From positions 1-23,615 of the forward strand of contig JNEM01008530.1 in assembly GCA_000697335.1 (NCBI GenBank): a DNA stretch of 23,615 bases. Direction: 5' to 3'. Position numbers and translations under genes: made by a program. Origin of the DNA: Conidiobolus incongruus B7586. Taxonomy: Eukaryota > Entomophthoromycota > Entomophthoromycetes > Entomophthorales > Conidiobolaceae. The notes under the pieces are model-generated. The model ran no database searches, had not been told where the DNA came from, and saw only the letters and a list, made by a program, of their open reading frames with translations. Shown piece by piece: positions 10,701 through 20,744 of this stretch (positions are counted from its first letter, which is position 1; the number at the start of each line of letters is the position of its first letter).

Positions 10701-11644
10701 AACAATTTCCGTTACAAAATACTTTTCAATCGAGTCCAATTTTGAGAACTTGTATGATTCTGCAGTCCACTATACTAGGAGATACTAGATACCCCTATGA
10801 TTTCATGAATTTCAACAGAACTTCTCCTGGCAAACTATCAGGTTCCCAATTGGATAACATTTCTGAAGTTATCAATCTGGTTAACGATTTGAATCCAATC
10901 CAACTAATGTCTCCTCAAAAATTTGACGACCCAGTGACCATTCAAGTGCAAAACTATCTCAATTTTCCTCATCTATCAATCTCCAAATCACTTTTGGCTA
11001 GATTGTCACCCGTGTTTAGAGATATGTTATACGACGGTTTTTTGGAGTCAAGTACTGAGGTTATAGAGTTTGGTGAAGTAGATTACCAAGTCGTGAAGGA
11101 GTTTGTGAGACAGCTGGAAACACTATATGATCGTCTAAAGAGCTTGAGAATGGAAAAAGACTGTCAATTGTTGGATATTTTATCTTTGTCAAATTCACAT
11201 CCACATTTGGACTTCATTTATTGGAACGATACTGAATTTAATTATGAACATTTCATCCTCTCTTACTATTTGATTCAATTTTGTGACAAGTTTCAAATCC
11301 AAAGCCTTCTAAAATCTAACTATAATTATTTTTATAGTTGTATAAACCATCTATTGAGTTGTGAACCTTTGTCGCCCCTACCCAGTTCACAATACACTGA
11401 ATTTTTAAAGTCTATGTTTGAACTTATTGTACAGTATCAATTAAAGCACTCTGAAACTTTAGATGTCATATTCCCACCCAACGATCGTGCGGCTCAGTTG
11501 GCTAAACATACAGTGGTGGTACAGTTGTCAGTGCTTTTAGTGTGGATTTTGAAGTACTCGAATTGGTTGCAGATGGAACATGGTGCCAGAAATTTTAATC
11601 TCTTAAAAAGTTATTTAACAGGGTACTGGTCAAAATGGTATTAA
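7718..11644 (+). CDS. Large alpha-solenoid protein with C-terminal BTB/POZ domain
   Basis: One uninterrupted frame of 1308 residues, with no intron although neighbouring genes have two to five. Residues 1-45 are Asn-rich and probably disordered. Residues about 50-1050 are Leu-rich amphipathic helices with hardly any low complexity, in the style of an ARM/HEAT-like solenoid; I cannot define individual repeats by eye. Residues about 1068-1210 form a BTB/POZ domain: VTIQVQNYLNFPHLSISKS, then LLARLSPVFRDMLYDGFLES, an I-x-F-G-E-V-D strand, and after an insert of about 30 residues the YYLIQFCDKFQIQSLLKSN helices. BTB domains dimerise and often recruit Cullin-3, so a scaffold or substrate adaptor role is possible (inference). 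I see no signal peptide or membrane segment, and no Kelch or zinc-finger partner. An AATAAA overlaps the stop (11643-11648). The ATG at 7718 is the first in the frame. Confidence 0.93.
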   Translation: MADNINANNRNIINTKLDANMFTSKNVQDNNNDVRSHNFDLFQLPTFEELRSRIQSNQFSTEGIESEIIQILTKQPLQSRQQFRSAFQSLLKALDTAKPYENPNLIHFYIFTLVFLCERYSRITSKDKAKDYSRIGLEFDMNFVVRWNGSLLKLLRVSENFRISYLICKALLVSLDIKFQPNPFPKSHIDYGIRHLGVQELLSLLEFGLKSFTSNNDKVLTILRSLFNSIKYRILGESECMSHLITGWKNSFNKLWASLINDQYMSQLSKSFQNCHDLLIQIYTVDRLQFLSRPLILDPIVRIALKSLEIAKLPHPLEWLNSSSLEPSKLLFDLIRMSYHTKNLGLVIQLSHKIWDYLLAVLIPCWEVLLKFEDSQNFPVDRQVTMITRVLDIIKHLTVMNPHYPTMSDSQKEQILWNSAKTFQLLDSNSIPITDEINGKNKIYTIKQFETYFETLQDPNVSYSFIKMLASCLELVQVILSRNPKEPETTARSNYLQCVYSKFEDVLIKEGFLETLFLRLYRCPLTINSDIEPKKLELEYHLVKCLEIFWLSEWNLDRNQYLTGVHFKSIFATMIQRVSQAPESIAKDRVDVMKSTTDARISTIILSSLNSPIFSNFVDPQPLANLVLEFPLVKFTLNGVLNHSNLANLSKRWAECIKSCIFHPSVQSHLIQDNKLAKKLFEWLLQAFEGMNEVQSGNDTMKLIYELVGYLLSLMSKPELGFHIIEQLCTVWFPLTNADVSLQSSPTFIQKAFHSKNHQLKTTVSQLVKEFVEFELPLHTNQEHCKCLQLNAQCVLLLAVHTLNKFASVQSFKTSTILEFEGFWGYQLIQRFGHFQVIESPDLKVPRTEISTILDSMLDYLVHSLSNSDLFQSAVNSGKIFDLFYPYLIHNSLFHPWHDNTQFQQFITKVNKSLTQQLINLYLKETKTSLKGQTSELAYHSILLVTRLGQIRVNPLSQSVLYSSQMHTQSDGNGSVTYELLNTLSNSIFVPEDLKQFPLQNTFQSSPILRTCMILQSTILGDTRYPYDFMNFNRTSPGKLSGSQLDNISEVINLVNDLNPIQLMSPQKFDDPVTIQVQNYLNFPHLSISKSLLARLSPVFRDMLYDGFLESSTEVIEFGEVDYQVVKEFVRQLETLYDRLKSLRMEKDCQLLDILSLSNSHPHLDFIYWNDTEFNYEHFILSYYLIQFCDKFQIQSLLKSNYNYFYSCINHLLSCEPLSPLPSSQYTEFLKSMFELIVQYQLKHSETLDVIFPPNDRAAQLAKHTVVVQLSVLLVWILKYSNWLQMEHGARNFNLLKSYLTGYWSKWY

Positions 11645-12639
11645 TAAAATAATTTTATTTTAAATTATCATATAATAAAAATTATTCAGTTTAGTAATTT
11701 TTTGATAGACAATTATTTATACTGATATTTTTTAATATTATGTAATACTGAAATAATTTTTAAATTATTAGTGTATGTCAGAATAGTCAAGCTCAATACT
11801 TATTTTAATTTTATTTAAATATGAAATGATTTTATTTTAAACCTTTCACAGTTTATGATAGATATATTTATCAAGATTATATGCATTAAATATATAAAGA
11901 TAATTTGATTTGATTAGTTGTTGATTAGTTTCTTATACTAACTCAAAATTAACAAATTTTAAAAAATTAATATTTATTCATTATTATCATTCAAAGTTTA
12001 ATGAAAATTTGGAAATTACAGTATAATCAAACTGAAAAATTTTCAATTTACAAGTGATTATTTGTTAAAACTTCATACCAATGAATTTGATTTTAATCAT
12101 TTATATTTTTAACATCTACTAAAAACTATGGATATGAAATCACGAAATGGAATATATAAACAAATTTAATCAAATAAATATTGTATAAACTATCAAACCC
12201 TAAATGTCAGTTGTTATAAAATTTATTTTGTAAGTTTAATGACATCCTTAGAGTACTATTATTGATCGAAAATAACTTACAATAATTGTTTTAATACATC
12301 AATATAATAATAATGATCATATCATGGAATATCTACAAATATCATTTTATTTGGTTTAATGATCAATATGTATTTGTATGTTTTGATTAAAATTTAATTA
12401 ATTATTTAGCTAACATCATAACAAAAATGTCATTCTTCTTAATTTGGTTATATTTTATTGTTAAATAAAATATTCATATATTTTCGAATATTCTTGTATT
12501 TTGTTGGATTTTGAAATATTAGTATTTTAGGTTGTATTATAATAGAAAATATTAATGTATGGATTTGATATTGTATAATTGAATTAAGCTATTTTCTGAA
12601 TCATAATTTGATAAAATGTGTTTATTAATAGAAAATATC
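11645..12639. other. AT-rich intergenic spacer, no gene seen
   Basis: AT-rich DNA downstream of the BTB gene. It is dense in stops in every frame, and I recognise no feature beyond the AATAAA at its left edge. Confidence 0.65.
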
Positions 12640-13420
12640 AGCTATGATACGTTTGAATTTGGTTCAAAAGCTCTAATCTAATGTGGTTTATAGAGGTTAA
12701 CGTTCAAATTGAAAATGATAGTGGCTGCTGTAACTAAACACTAATTGCATCATTGAAGTCAAGAATGAAGCGAAGGATAATCGTCACTATATTTATCACT
12801 ATTGAAAAGATCATACCGGTTAAATATTGATATAAAATATTTGTAAAACCTTGAATTCTTTTATATTTATTAGATATCTCAAAACATATTATATTAGTTA
12901 AAAAGTGAATAACTGAAACAAATATATGTGTACATAAGTTGATAGCAGATAAATTAGATAGTGTTAATATCCATTAATTCATCTATATATATATTATATA
13001 CCAAGCTTCAAGGAAAATTACAGCAGGTAATCGTATACAAAAAAGGATAATGCTCCATTTTCTATCCAAAATAAACATGGCATTTGTGATTAGAATGGCA
13101 ATCTTGCCCAATTGCAACATATCTAATTTTTAATGGCCCAAATGATATTTTATTCAACCGGCATTGTCTTCATAAATATGGATTAAATATATTAAAGTGA
13201 TACACATAAACTAGTAATAATGGTAAATAAACGCTTTGAAGTTATTATCTTTAGTGACTAAGTTAACCGAATATTTAAAGCTCATAATTTTACAAAGCCA
13301 ATTACTTTCCCAGGTAAAACAAAATATCACCATTCGTATGGAATACATCTAGTTATTAATAACAATCAATTGGCTGAATATGGTGTTGATAAATATGTTT
13401 AAAATTTGAGACGCCTAATA
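12640..13420. other. Patchy higher-GC segment, possibly eroded coding DNA, orientation unresolved
   Basis: Islands at about 12645-12825 and 13000-13400 are less AT-rich than the surroundings. On the minus strand, about 13134-13008 reads as a short hydrophobic frame (LQLGKIAILITNAMFILD then WSIILFCIRLPAVIFLEAW), and about 12822-12740 gives another hydrophobic run (MIFSIVINIVTIILRFIL). On the plus strand, about 13255-13398 gives an open stretch (NFTKPITFPGKTKYHH, then YGIHLVINNNQLAEYGVD). The two strands compete and neither gives a full gene. I cannot name a family. Decay of one or two old genes is the most likely reading. Confidence 0.3.
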
Positions 13421-14756
13421 ATAATATCTATTAAATTATTAAAACATTCATATAATATAAAAAATCCAGAAAAAATCTTTATTTCTTTAAAGTGAAATTA
13501 TATTGATTATATATCCTTATATATTAATCAGGAAGTATATATTTAATTAAATAATTTTCTTTGAAGTTATTTTAATTGCATATATTTGTTATATTAGAAG
13601 ATAATAATTATATATATTATTATTCATAAACTTTAAAAATAAAATTCTTTAACAATTTAAATAAAAATTTATATCCTAGGATATGATAAAGTTTTCATTA
13701 TCAAACAAATCTAATATTTCAATCAACTATATTATTATAAATCAAAATTAAGGATAGATTTTGATTTCAAGAGTCTAATGTACAATTAAGAATTTATTAG
13801 TACCCAAAGTGAAATAGCTTAAATAGAGTATTTTGCAGTAAAATCTCAATAATTCGACTATTTGATCGATCAAAGTTCAATACTAAATGGCCAATTTTGT
13901 GACAAATAAATTATTGAATAAAATTATATCTATTTTGAAATTTTAAATTATAAATAGTAAACATAAATTTGGAATTGCAACATTAAATCAAATCAAGCAA
14001 TTTATAAACATAATAATTTGTATATTGATAATTGGTTCTTCGAGATATTTTAAAATTTGAGTAAAAAATTATTATATATATCAAATAACTTAATGGTAGT
14101 AATCTATAAATTGCCCAAAGATACTATATTGTTGGAAGGTTATTAATAATGTATTTTAATTCAGTATATGATCTATTACAAGTTTGAAAATTAAAGTGAG
14201 TTTTGTTTCCAATATCTTGAATTTGGATGTTAGAAATTTTGTTATACCAAATTATATATATATATTCTATGAAAAATTGTAAATTTGAAATGATATTTAC
14301 CATATTAAAAAATATCTTCGATTATATAGCCTTGATACCTCCGAACAAATCAAATATTGTCTAATATATCAAAACCAGTGGTTTATAATTTTCCAAATTG
14401 TATATTACTTTAAACCAATTACAGTTATATTCTTTAAAATATATGTTTCAAAACTATTTATCATAACAAGTATAATTGATTTTTATGATTAAAATTTAAA
14501 AATTTTTATAATACATCAATAATGTAGTAATAGAAATATATATTAGAGAAATCTGTTACTTATAATGTTATTTAAATTTTGTAAAAATATAAATTTTATG
14601 AATTAAATAAATTTTTTTGGATATATTAATCAATATCAATGATCAAATTCTTTTAAAAAACTTATTATTATTATTATTTTTTTTAAAAATATATTTCAAT
14701 AGTTAAATTGGAACATAAGTATTTAACAGTTATAATTTTAATGGCATGAAAGTAGT
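13421..14756. other. AT-rich intergenic spacer, no gene seen
   Basis: Extremely AT-rich, including an ATT microsatellite (about 14664-14680) followed by a poly-T run. No coding block or RNA gene is recognised. Confidence 0.65.
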
Positions 14757-15540
14757 ATGAATAATGGAGTAACCATTTCTGTAGATATTGAGACCAATTG
14801 AAATTATCTATTATTAGATTACATATAAAAATAGTTCTTTAAAACTATTATTTCTCTATACACTTGCGCAACACCTAAAGCTCATAAAATATCTATTGAT
14901 TTAGAACTCTTAGATGTTCCTTATAAAGCCTATGATTATAATTGAGAGCAACTTGCTACAAGAGAAAATTGGTTTGTCAAGATCAATCCAAATAGTGAGA
15001 TTCCTGCTATCATTAATCATTCAAATGGTGATTTTGCAGTATTTGGATCTGATACTATTTCTTTATTTGGTTCACTACTATGATTGTGAATATAAATTAT
15101 GGCCTTAAGGCCTTAAATTTTAATTAAAAGTAATTCAATGGGTAACTTTCCAAATTGCTGGCATTGGCCTTTTTTCGATGAAACACAACATTTGGTACAT
15201 GGTGCACCTGAAAAGATTAATATGCTATTAACTGGTTTCTTAATAATCAGACACTTATTATCTTTATTTAAATTAAGTCTTCAAAAAAGAAAATATTTAG
15301 TTGGTGATCAATTAACCACAAAAAATACCTCTTATTCATATGTTTAGTGTTTTCAATAACTTGATATTGATTATTACTAATTTTCTTATATAAACTAGTA
15401 GCTATATAACCCTGATTAGAATCCTTAGTATAGCAAAGAAATGGATATTTCTGAACCAAGTCAATATATTGCCATCAGAAATGAACCTGGAAGTATAATA
15501 ACGCATTTGAAGCTAAACAAGTTATCAATCGATCTTATAC
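14757..15540 (+). pseudogene. Decayed Ure2/YfcG-type glutathione S-transferase
   Basis: Protein blocks in the order of a Ure2-like GST survive. The thioredoxin-fold part reads SLYTCATPKAHKISIDLEL, then LLDVPYKAYDYN, then FVKINPNSEIPAIINHSNGD and FAVFGSDTISLF. These match the family's LYT-x-x-TPNGHKI, KINPNGRIPAIVDH and FAVFES-GAI motifs. The helical domain reads DETQHLVHGAPEKIN and later LQKRKYLVGDQLT, matching APEKI and REYLVGDKYTIAD. A stop soon after the presumed ATG (14757), further stops and frame changes between blocks, and loss of the region after YLVGD show the gene is dead. Codon choice is drifting to A/T. The Ure2 class is distinct from the intact etherase-type GST 3 kb downstream, so this is not simply its tandem copy. 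A faint continuation may reach about 15540. Confidence 0.88.
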
Positions 15541-16393
15541 CAATTAATCAATTATTCATTTTAACTTTAATTAATATTTAAAAAATATATTCGATACTTG
15601 GGAATTGCTATATTGATTTTTTTAATTATAAATTAGAATTATTTATTTTAATAATTAAATTTTACAAAATATAAGCTTGAAGTTATATATAGTTATAAAT
15701 ATCTTTAATAATAGAAATTTTTTTTGAATTGTTTAATTTAATAGTGGGGCTTTATATAATTAATATAGTTCAAAATTTTTACCATTTTATTCTTTTTTTT
15801 CTAATAAGGTACCATCATATTGTAGTTTTAAAAATAATATTAATATAATTGAAAAAAAACAAATAAGATATTATTTTGAATTTTAGTGATGTAATTCCAA
15901 CAAAATTAAATATATAACTTCAAATTTCATTCAGAATTAATAGAAGTTGAAAGAAAAAACTTTTATGATAAATAGGAAGTGAATATATAATATGATTAAA
16001 ATTATTTTTTCTGTAAATATACTAATCCTACAATTTTGCAAGAAAATCAAGTTTATATAGTAAAATATTTGATAACAATTGAATTTATAATTGGATCAGA
16101 TTATTATCGATATCCTTGTATATTGAGTAGACGGTTTGAGATGTTATCTTCCATCAATAACCTGTATACATTGTTATATATACTCAATAATCCTTGAATA
16201 TTGAGTTCAAACTATGTATATTTCGAGAATAGTTTCAAATTAATAAAATTCTTGTATTATTACCAATGATTTTAATAGTTTAAAGTTTCTCAACCTTTAC
16301 CACTTCGAATTTTTATCATTTATAGCTTTTTAAAGCGAGACATAATAAAATTTGTTGAGAAAAATCGATAAAATAATCAATATCTTTGTTCCT
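15541..16393. other. AT-rich intergenic spacer, no gene seen
   Basis: AT-rich DNA between the GST pseudogene and the orphan NUDT19-like exon. A 38-codon open stretch at about 16080-16195 on the plus strand has no recognisable motif, and I treat it as chance. Confidence 0.55.
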
Positions 16394-16465
16394 TGGAAAT
16401 TTACCTTTTCATCATTAATATGTCTTCTTCGATTATGTTATATAAATTTGATTACTTATGATTCA
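16394..16465 (-). pseudogene. Probable orphan exon fragment of a NUDT19-like gene
   Basis: The junction of exon 3 and intron 3 of the intact gene at 22283-23597 reappears here: the bases of 16394-16419 match about 23374-23399 at 25 of 26 positions, including the donor. Translated on the minus strand it gives ILMMKR followed by GTAAAT, as in the intact gene. Upstream of that the resemblance fades (only an acidic ED is kept before ILMMKR). I found no other exon of the gene nearby. In AT-rich DNA a 26-base near match of mixed composition is unlikely by chance, but the fragment is short. A simple plus-strand open frame across it (16352-16552) has no protein-like content. Confidence 0.42.
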
Positions 16466-17989
16466 ATAATTATAAATCATTTGATTTTGATAACCTGGAT
16501 ATACAGTTTAAAAGTTTGTAAGAAATATTTACTAAAATATCTAATAATTTAATTAACAAACAATCCGAGATACAATTGGCTGCTGTATTTAATTTTATTC
16601 ATGTGAATCAATATATTGAGATTTAATTAAATTCAAATTTTATATTGAAAATTTAACTATTAGAGTACTAGTTATATCACCAAGTGATAATACTATAAAT
16701 CATTCGATATTATATATTAAATATAGCTCAATTACTATATATATTGAAATTGTTCATACTTCTCATATGGATCAAACTGTAAATATAAATTTATATAATA
16801 TTCAAATATTAATTTCAAAGTATATATAAAATATTATAAAACATTTAGTTCTGATATTGAAATTAGAATAAAATTATAAATTGAATATTCATAATTAAAA
16901 AATTTAAAAGGTTATAAACAATATATAACAAAAAAGGTTTTGATAATAATTCCGCATTCAAAAATATAATGATGTAACACATATTAAGATTATGTTTTTA
17001 GAGTGTATTATATTAGTAATATATATTAGAATTATACTACAGATTTGACCATAGCAAAATAATATTATTTGAATTTGGATATTGGAAGGAATAAAACATC
17101 ACCCAATAATGCTATTACATCTTAATCTGATAGTATAATAAATTGAGAAAAAATTTTTATTTATTATTTTCTGAAAAGAAAAAACACAATACTAAATATA
17201 GTAAGATTTAAAAGATTTCGAGACTAAAATATAAATTAAGGTAATAATTTTCAGAAATACTAACAAAATAAAATATATGGAATATTTAAAAATATTATTT
17301 TGAAATTATTTATCTTTTTAATATGGTATATACTTCAAAAATTTGGATTAATACGAATATCAAATATTGTTTATTAGTCTTTTTTTGATAGATTTTCTGC
17401 CCACTATGATCAATAAACATGAGTTGAAATATTTGATAAGATTATCCCAAATGATAGTATAGATTGTTCATATTGAATTGAAATATTAAAGTACTAAACT
17501 GTTATAATTGTTATTGATATATAAAATTTGACAACAAATTTATTATCACCTTAAATAATCTTTATATAAAAAGATATTTAATATATTTTCATTATACTTT
17601 ATACTGAAATATTTGAGAAAAACAATAGTGATATGCTAGAGATATTAAAATAAAAATTTTGCATTATCCATTATTTTAAATTGAAAATATTCTGCTTTCC
17701 TAAAATTTAACTACGTATCAACTCCAGGAATAATTATACATCATACTCGTTTCTATCATAAATTTACATTGTAAATACTTTTTATAATACCAAAATTATT
17801 GACTTATTTAAGGTATATTCCTTATTTATGCAAAAATATTATATTTTAAATAATAGCTCTGTAATTTTTAAAAAATAACAAGTTTGAAAGTAGAATACTG
17901 TTGAAGATACCTCATAAGGTATTTTTATACATAATGGCGATTAACATTTTTAGGATTTTATAATTTCTTTATGATAAATTGTGAATCCA
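16466..17989. other. AT-rich intergenic spacer, no gene seen
   Basis: About 1.5 kb of AT-rich sequence with no readable coding block on either strand and no obvious repeat ends. Confidence 0.6.
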
Positions 17990-18350
17990 ATCATATTAAT
18001 AATGTCACCAGCCAGATGACTCGCTCCTACCCAAATAATTTTGCATCGACCTAATGTTAAAGTCATTTCCCCCTCGCATGCAGCTGCGCTCGTTCTATCT
18101 TTTAATTGGCCGATGATGCAAGGCACCGGATAATCTCATGAATCACCTTACTCACTTCAATGTATATTAAACCCGGAATTAGAGCTATTCTCAACAAGAG
18201 GAGTTCGATCTGAGTCCTCCCAGCTATTTGACCTAAACTAATAAACCCCCCTATCTCCTTAATACTTACCTGGAATTCACCAGATCTCCCTCTTTTATCT
18301 AAACTACTCTGGACACAGCTTCTCCAAGGCTTGTTAATAACTTGGTTTAA
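17990..18350. other. GC-rich island of unknown origin with an 83-codon open frame on the minus strand
   Basis: G+C jumps to about 42-50% (30 of 60 bases in 18061-18120, 25 of 60 in 18241-18300), against 10 of 60 just downstream (18421-18480). On the minus strand 18353-18105 is open for 83 codons without an ATG, reading in part KPWRSCVQSSLDKRGRSGEF and later QIELLLLRIALIPGLIYIEV. A perfect CAG/GTAAGT donor lies inside it, at about 18270 on the minus strand. On the plus strand a GTTCGATC near 18205 resembles a Pol III B box, but no A box or tRNA fold fits. It could be a mobile-element fragment, a gene remnant, recently arrived foreign DNA or an unknown RNA gene. I cannot identify it. Confidence 0.5.
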
Positions 18351-18662
18351 TTTTTATCAAATATACCTTAGTTTTAGGATAATCAAGATGTATATGTTTA
18401 AATTATTAAAATCATGTGTGATACCTATCAATCAATCTTTATCCATTATAATTTATTGAAAATAAAAAGAAAAAATCATTAAATTTTCAAATAATTTTAA
18501 TTATATTCAATCTTAAAGTTCGGAAATTAACGTACTTTAATTTGAGTCACTCGAAATTAAAAAGATTTCGTTACATCATCAATTCATTAATATAAACAAG
18601 TTAAAATTATTATTAATCAGGCCCGATTATGTCAATCTATTTGAAGTATGACAACTAAATGA

Positions 18663-18670
18663 TATATAAA
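18663..18670 (+). promoter_or_regulatory. TATA box of the GST gene
   Basis: TATATAAA, 54 bases before the ATG at 18725. The spacing resembles that of the TATAAATA boxes before the two TRP14-like paralogues in this window. Confidence 0.5.
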
Positions 18671-18724
18671 CCACCTTCAAAACTGATAGATTATATTAAA
18701 TTGTAAAAATCAGTATACTCAAAA

Positions 18725-19538
18725 ATGGTACAAATTTACGAATTAGTTAATGAAAATAATGGAGTTAGTTTTAGTCCATTTGTAATTCTTGCTCAGTTGT
18801 GTTTAAAGCATAAGGTAAATATAATCTATATAAAGTATTCAACCTTATATTTATGATTTTGAACTAGGGTATTGATTTTGAATCAATTCCTTTAACTTTT
18901 GTTGAGATTGGGCCAACTATTAAAAAATTGACGTATGTATTAAAATACTTATATGTAATTATATATTTTATACTGATGATATATTTAGTAATAACGAATG
19001 GGATCGTGTCCCAACAGTAAAGTTTGATAATGGTGATATTGTTTATGACAGTCCCAAAATTGCTAAATACTTAGATGAAAAGTCCCCCTCCAAGCCTCTC
19101 TTCACAAATAATGATAAAGTCATTGAAATAGTCAAAAAGTTCAGAGCAAACGCTGGTGGATACATGCTCAAGTTAATTTTAATGGATATTTACAATAATA
19201 TCGATGATCATAATCAAAAATATGTCAGAGAATCGAGGGAAAAGATGTTTGGCATGACTTTGGAGGAATTCGTGAAGGATCCTGAAGCTAATACAAAAGC
19301 TTATTTTGAAAATTCTAAAGAACTTATTGAGCTTTTGGAAAAGAAACCTTATTTAGATGGTGAAGAGCCTGGTTTCAATGATTACGCTGTCATGTCATCT
19401 GTCCAATTAATGCGTACTATTAGTCCCAAGACTTTTTCCAGATTGGTCGAAAATCACCCTAATCCTTCTTTTTTGAAATGGGTCCATAGAATGGACGAAT
19501 TATTTGATGGGTATTTAAAAAATCGTAAAACTCTTTAA
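18725..19538 (+). CDS. Glutathione S-transferase, etherase (GTE/LigE-like) type
   Basis: Three exons: 18725-18814, 18868-18932 and 18989-19538, giving 234 residues, usual for the family. The introns are 53 and 56 nt (GTAAAT...TAG, GTATGT...TAG). The thioredoxin-fold domain (about 1-83) has the SFSPF loop with a candidate catalytic Ser (S15 or S17) at the start of helix 1, the cis-proline V59-P60-T61-V62 and the glutathione-binding D72-S73. The helical domain (about 90-234) includes EEPGFNDYAVMSS at about 177-189, the conserved helix 6 folding motif of etherase-type GSTs. These enzymes transfer or use glutathione on aromatic ethers and other electrophiles, in the cytosol. The true substrate cannot be read from sequence. 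A TATATAAA lies about 55 nt upstream and a TGAGTCA further upstream (18543-18549). It neighbours a dead GST of another class. Confidence 0.93.
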
Positions 19539-20744
19539 TTTAATCTAGTTATAAAATAATAACCTTTATACAAAATTTGATATCGATAATATATAGTTTT
19601 TATGTAAATTCTAATAAAATCATCTATTTTTTAAAAGATGTTTAGTTGAAAAATGTTATAAATTGTAATTTAGAGCCCAATTTTTATATGAATTTTTGAT
19701 ATCATTCAGTATTCAATATATATAGCCAGTTTGTCTAAATGGGTTAATTATACATAGCTTAGGACTCATAGTTCATCCAAAGGTGTCCAACAGTATAAAT
19801 ATTTAAAATTACGAGCTGCCTATGAGAAGAAATCAATACTTATAAAATAGATTTATTTGACAATAGTATTTAAGTTTAGGTTTATATTCTGATTTTTAAA
19901 ATATTTTTATAATTGATGATTCAAAACATTTGTTTATTACCTTCTATATTGTAATCATTTTCAAACATCAAATCAAAAATTGAGATACTGGCTATATTTA
20001 ATAATCAAATAATTGATTAAAAATAATGACTATTTAAGGTTATAATACTTTGAAGTATTATTTGATTACAAAATATCATTGGTTGAAATGTAAATTTTTA
20101 TTATAAAATCTATTTAAGTTTAATATACATGGTCTTCGTTTATATCATTTCAATGTGATATTAATATAATTTTAAAATGTTAATTAAATAGCTATCTTAA
20201 ATGAAAATAAAAAACTTGAAATGATATCATACTTTGATTGATATAGAATATTTATTACAAATAATAGCAATCTTTTGAAATTTGGACGAATTCTTATTAA
20301 AAATATATAAATCAAAGCTTAGTGTTTATGAAATGTAGACTTGTTTATTAGTATATAACAACAATATAATAATATATTTGGTTAATACTTAAGAGTTAAT
20401 TTTACAAATGTATTATTACTACTAGATTAGTGGTATTTTAGTCTTTTCAAAGCTTGACATAGTTTTATGAAATAGATAAACCAAAAAAATCAATAAAATT
20501 TATTACATTATATGATGTATATATTGTATAAAAAGCCTTTATGTAAATTAAATTCGCCCTAATCCTTTATAACCTAGTAATAAGAATCGCAAGCTAGTCA
20601 CATTGTTTTTTTAATAAAATTTATGAAAAATAAGTTATTTATAACTCATTGATGTTTAAGGAAATACTATAATTTAAGGGCTAATCATCTACTACATTTA
20701 AATTTATCAATTTTACACTTATTAAAATATCAATTTATATATTT
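19539..20744. other. AT-rich spacer with weak gene-like traces
   Basis: Mostly AT-rich. Less AT-rich patches at about 19735-19840 and 20545-20605 look like worn coding DNA. The second contains TCGCCCTAATCCTT, similar to the CACCCTAATCCTTC of the GST's last exon (about 19456). That is too short to claim a GST remnant. Confidence 0.45.

Noticed and set aside
14664-14690. ATT microsatellite and poly-T as a possible retroelement tail
   Set aside because: No target-site duplication or element body next to it. Simple repeats of this sort occur throughout the spacers.
15268-15459. A 63-codon minus-strand open frame over the GST pseudogene
   Set aside because: It is the complement of the recognisable YLVGDQLT block of the plus-strand GST remnant, so it is a shadow.
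16352-16552. A 66-codon plus-strand frame with hydrophobic residues
   Set aside because: Hydrophobic codons are expected from T-rich DNA. It covers the orphan NUDT19 exon on the other strand and has no motif.
18195-18225. Possible tRNA or SINE from the B-box-like GTTCGATC
   Set aside because: No A box at the right distance, no cloverleaf stems and no poly-A or T tail could be found.
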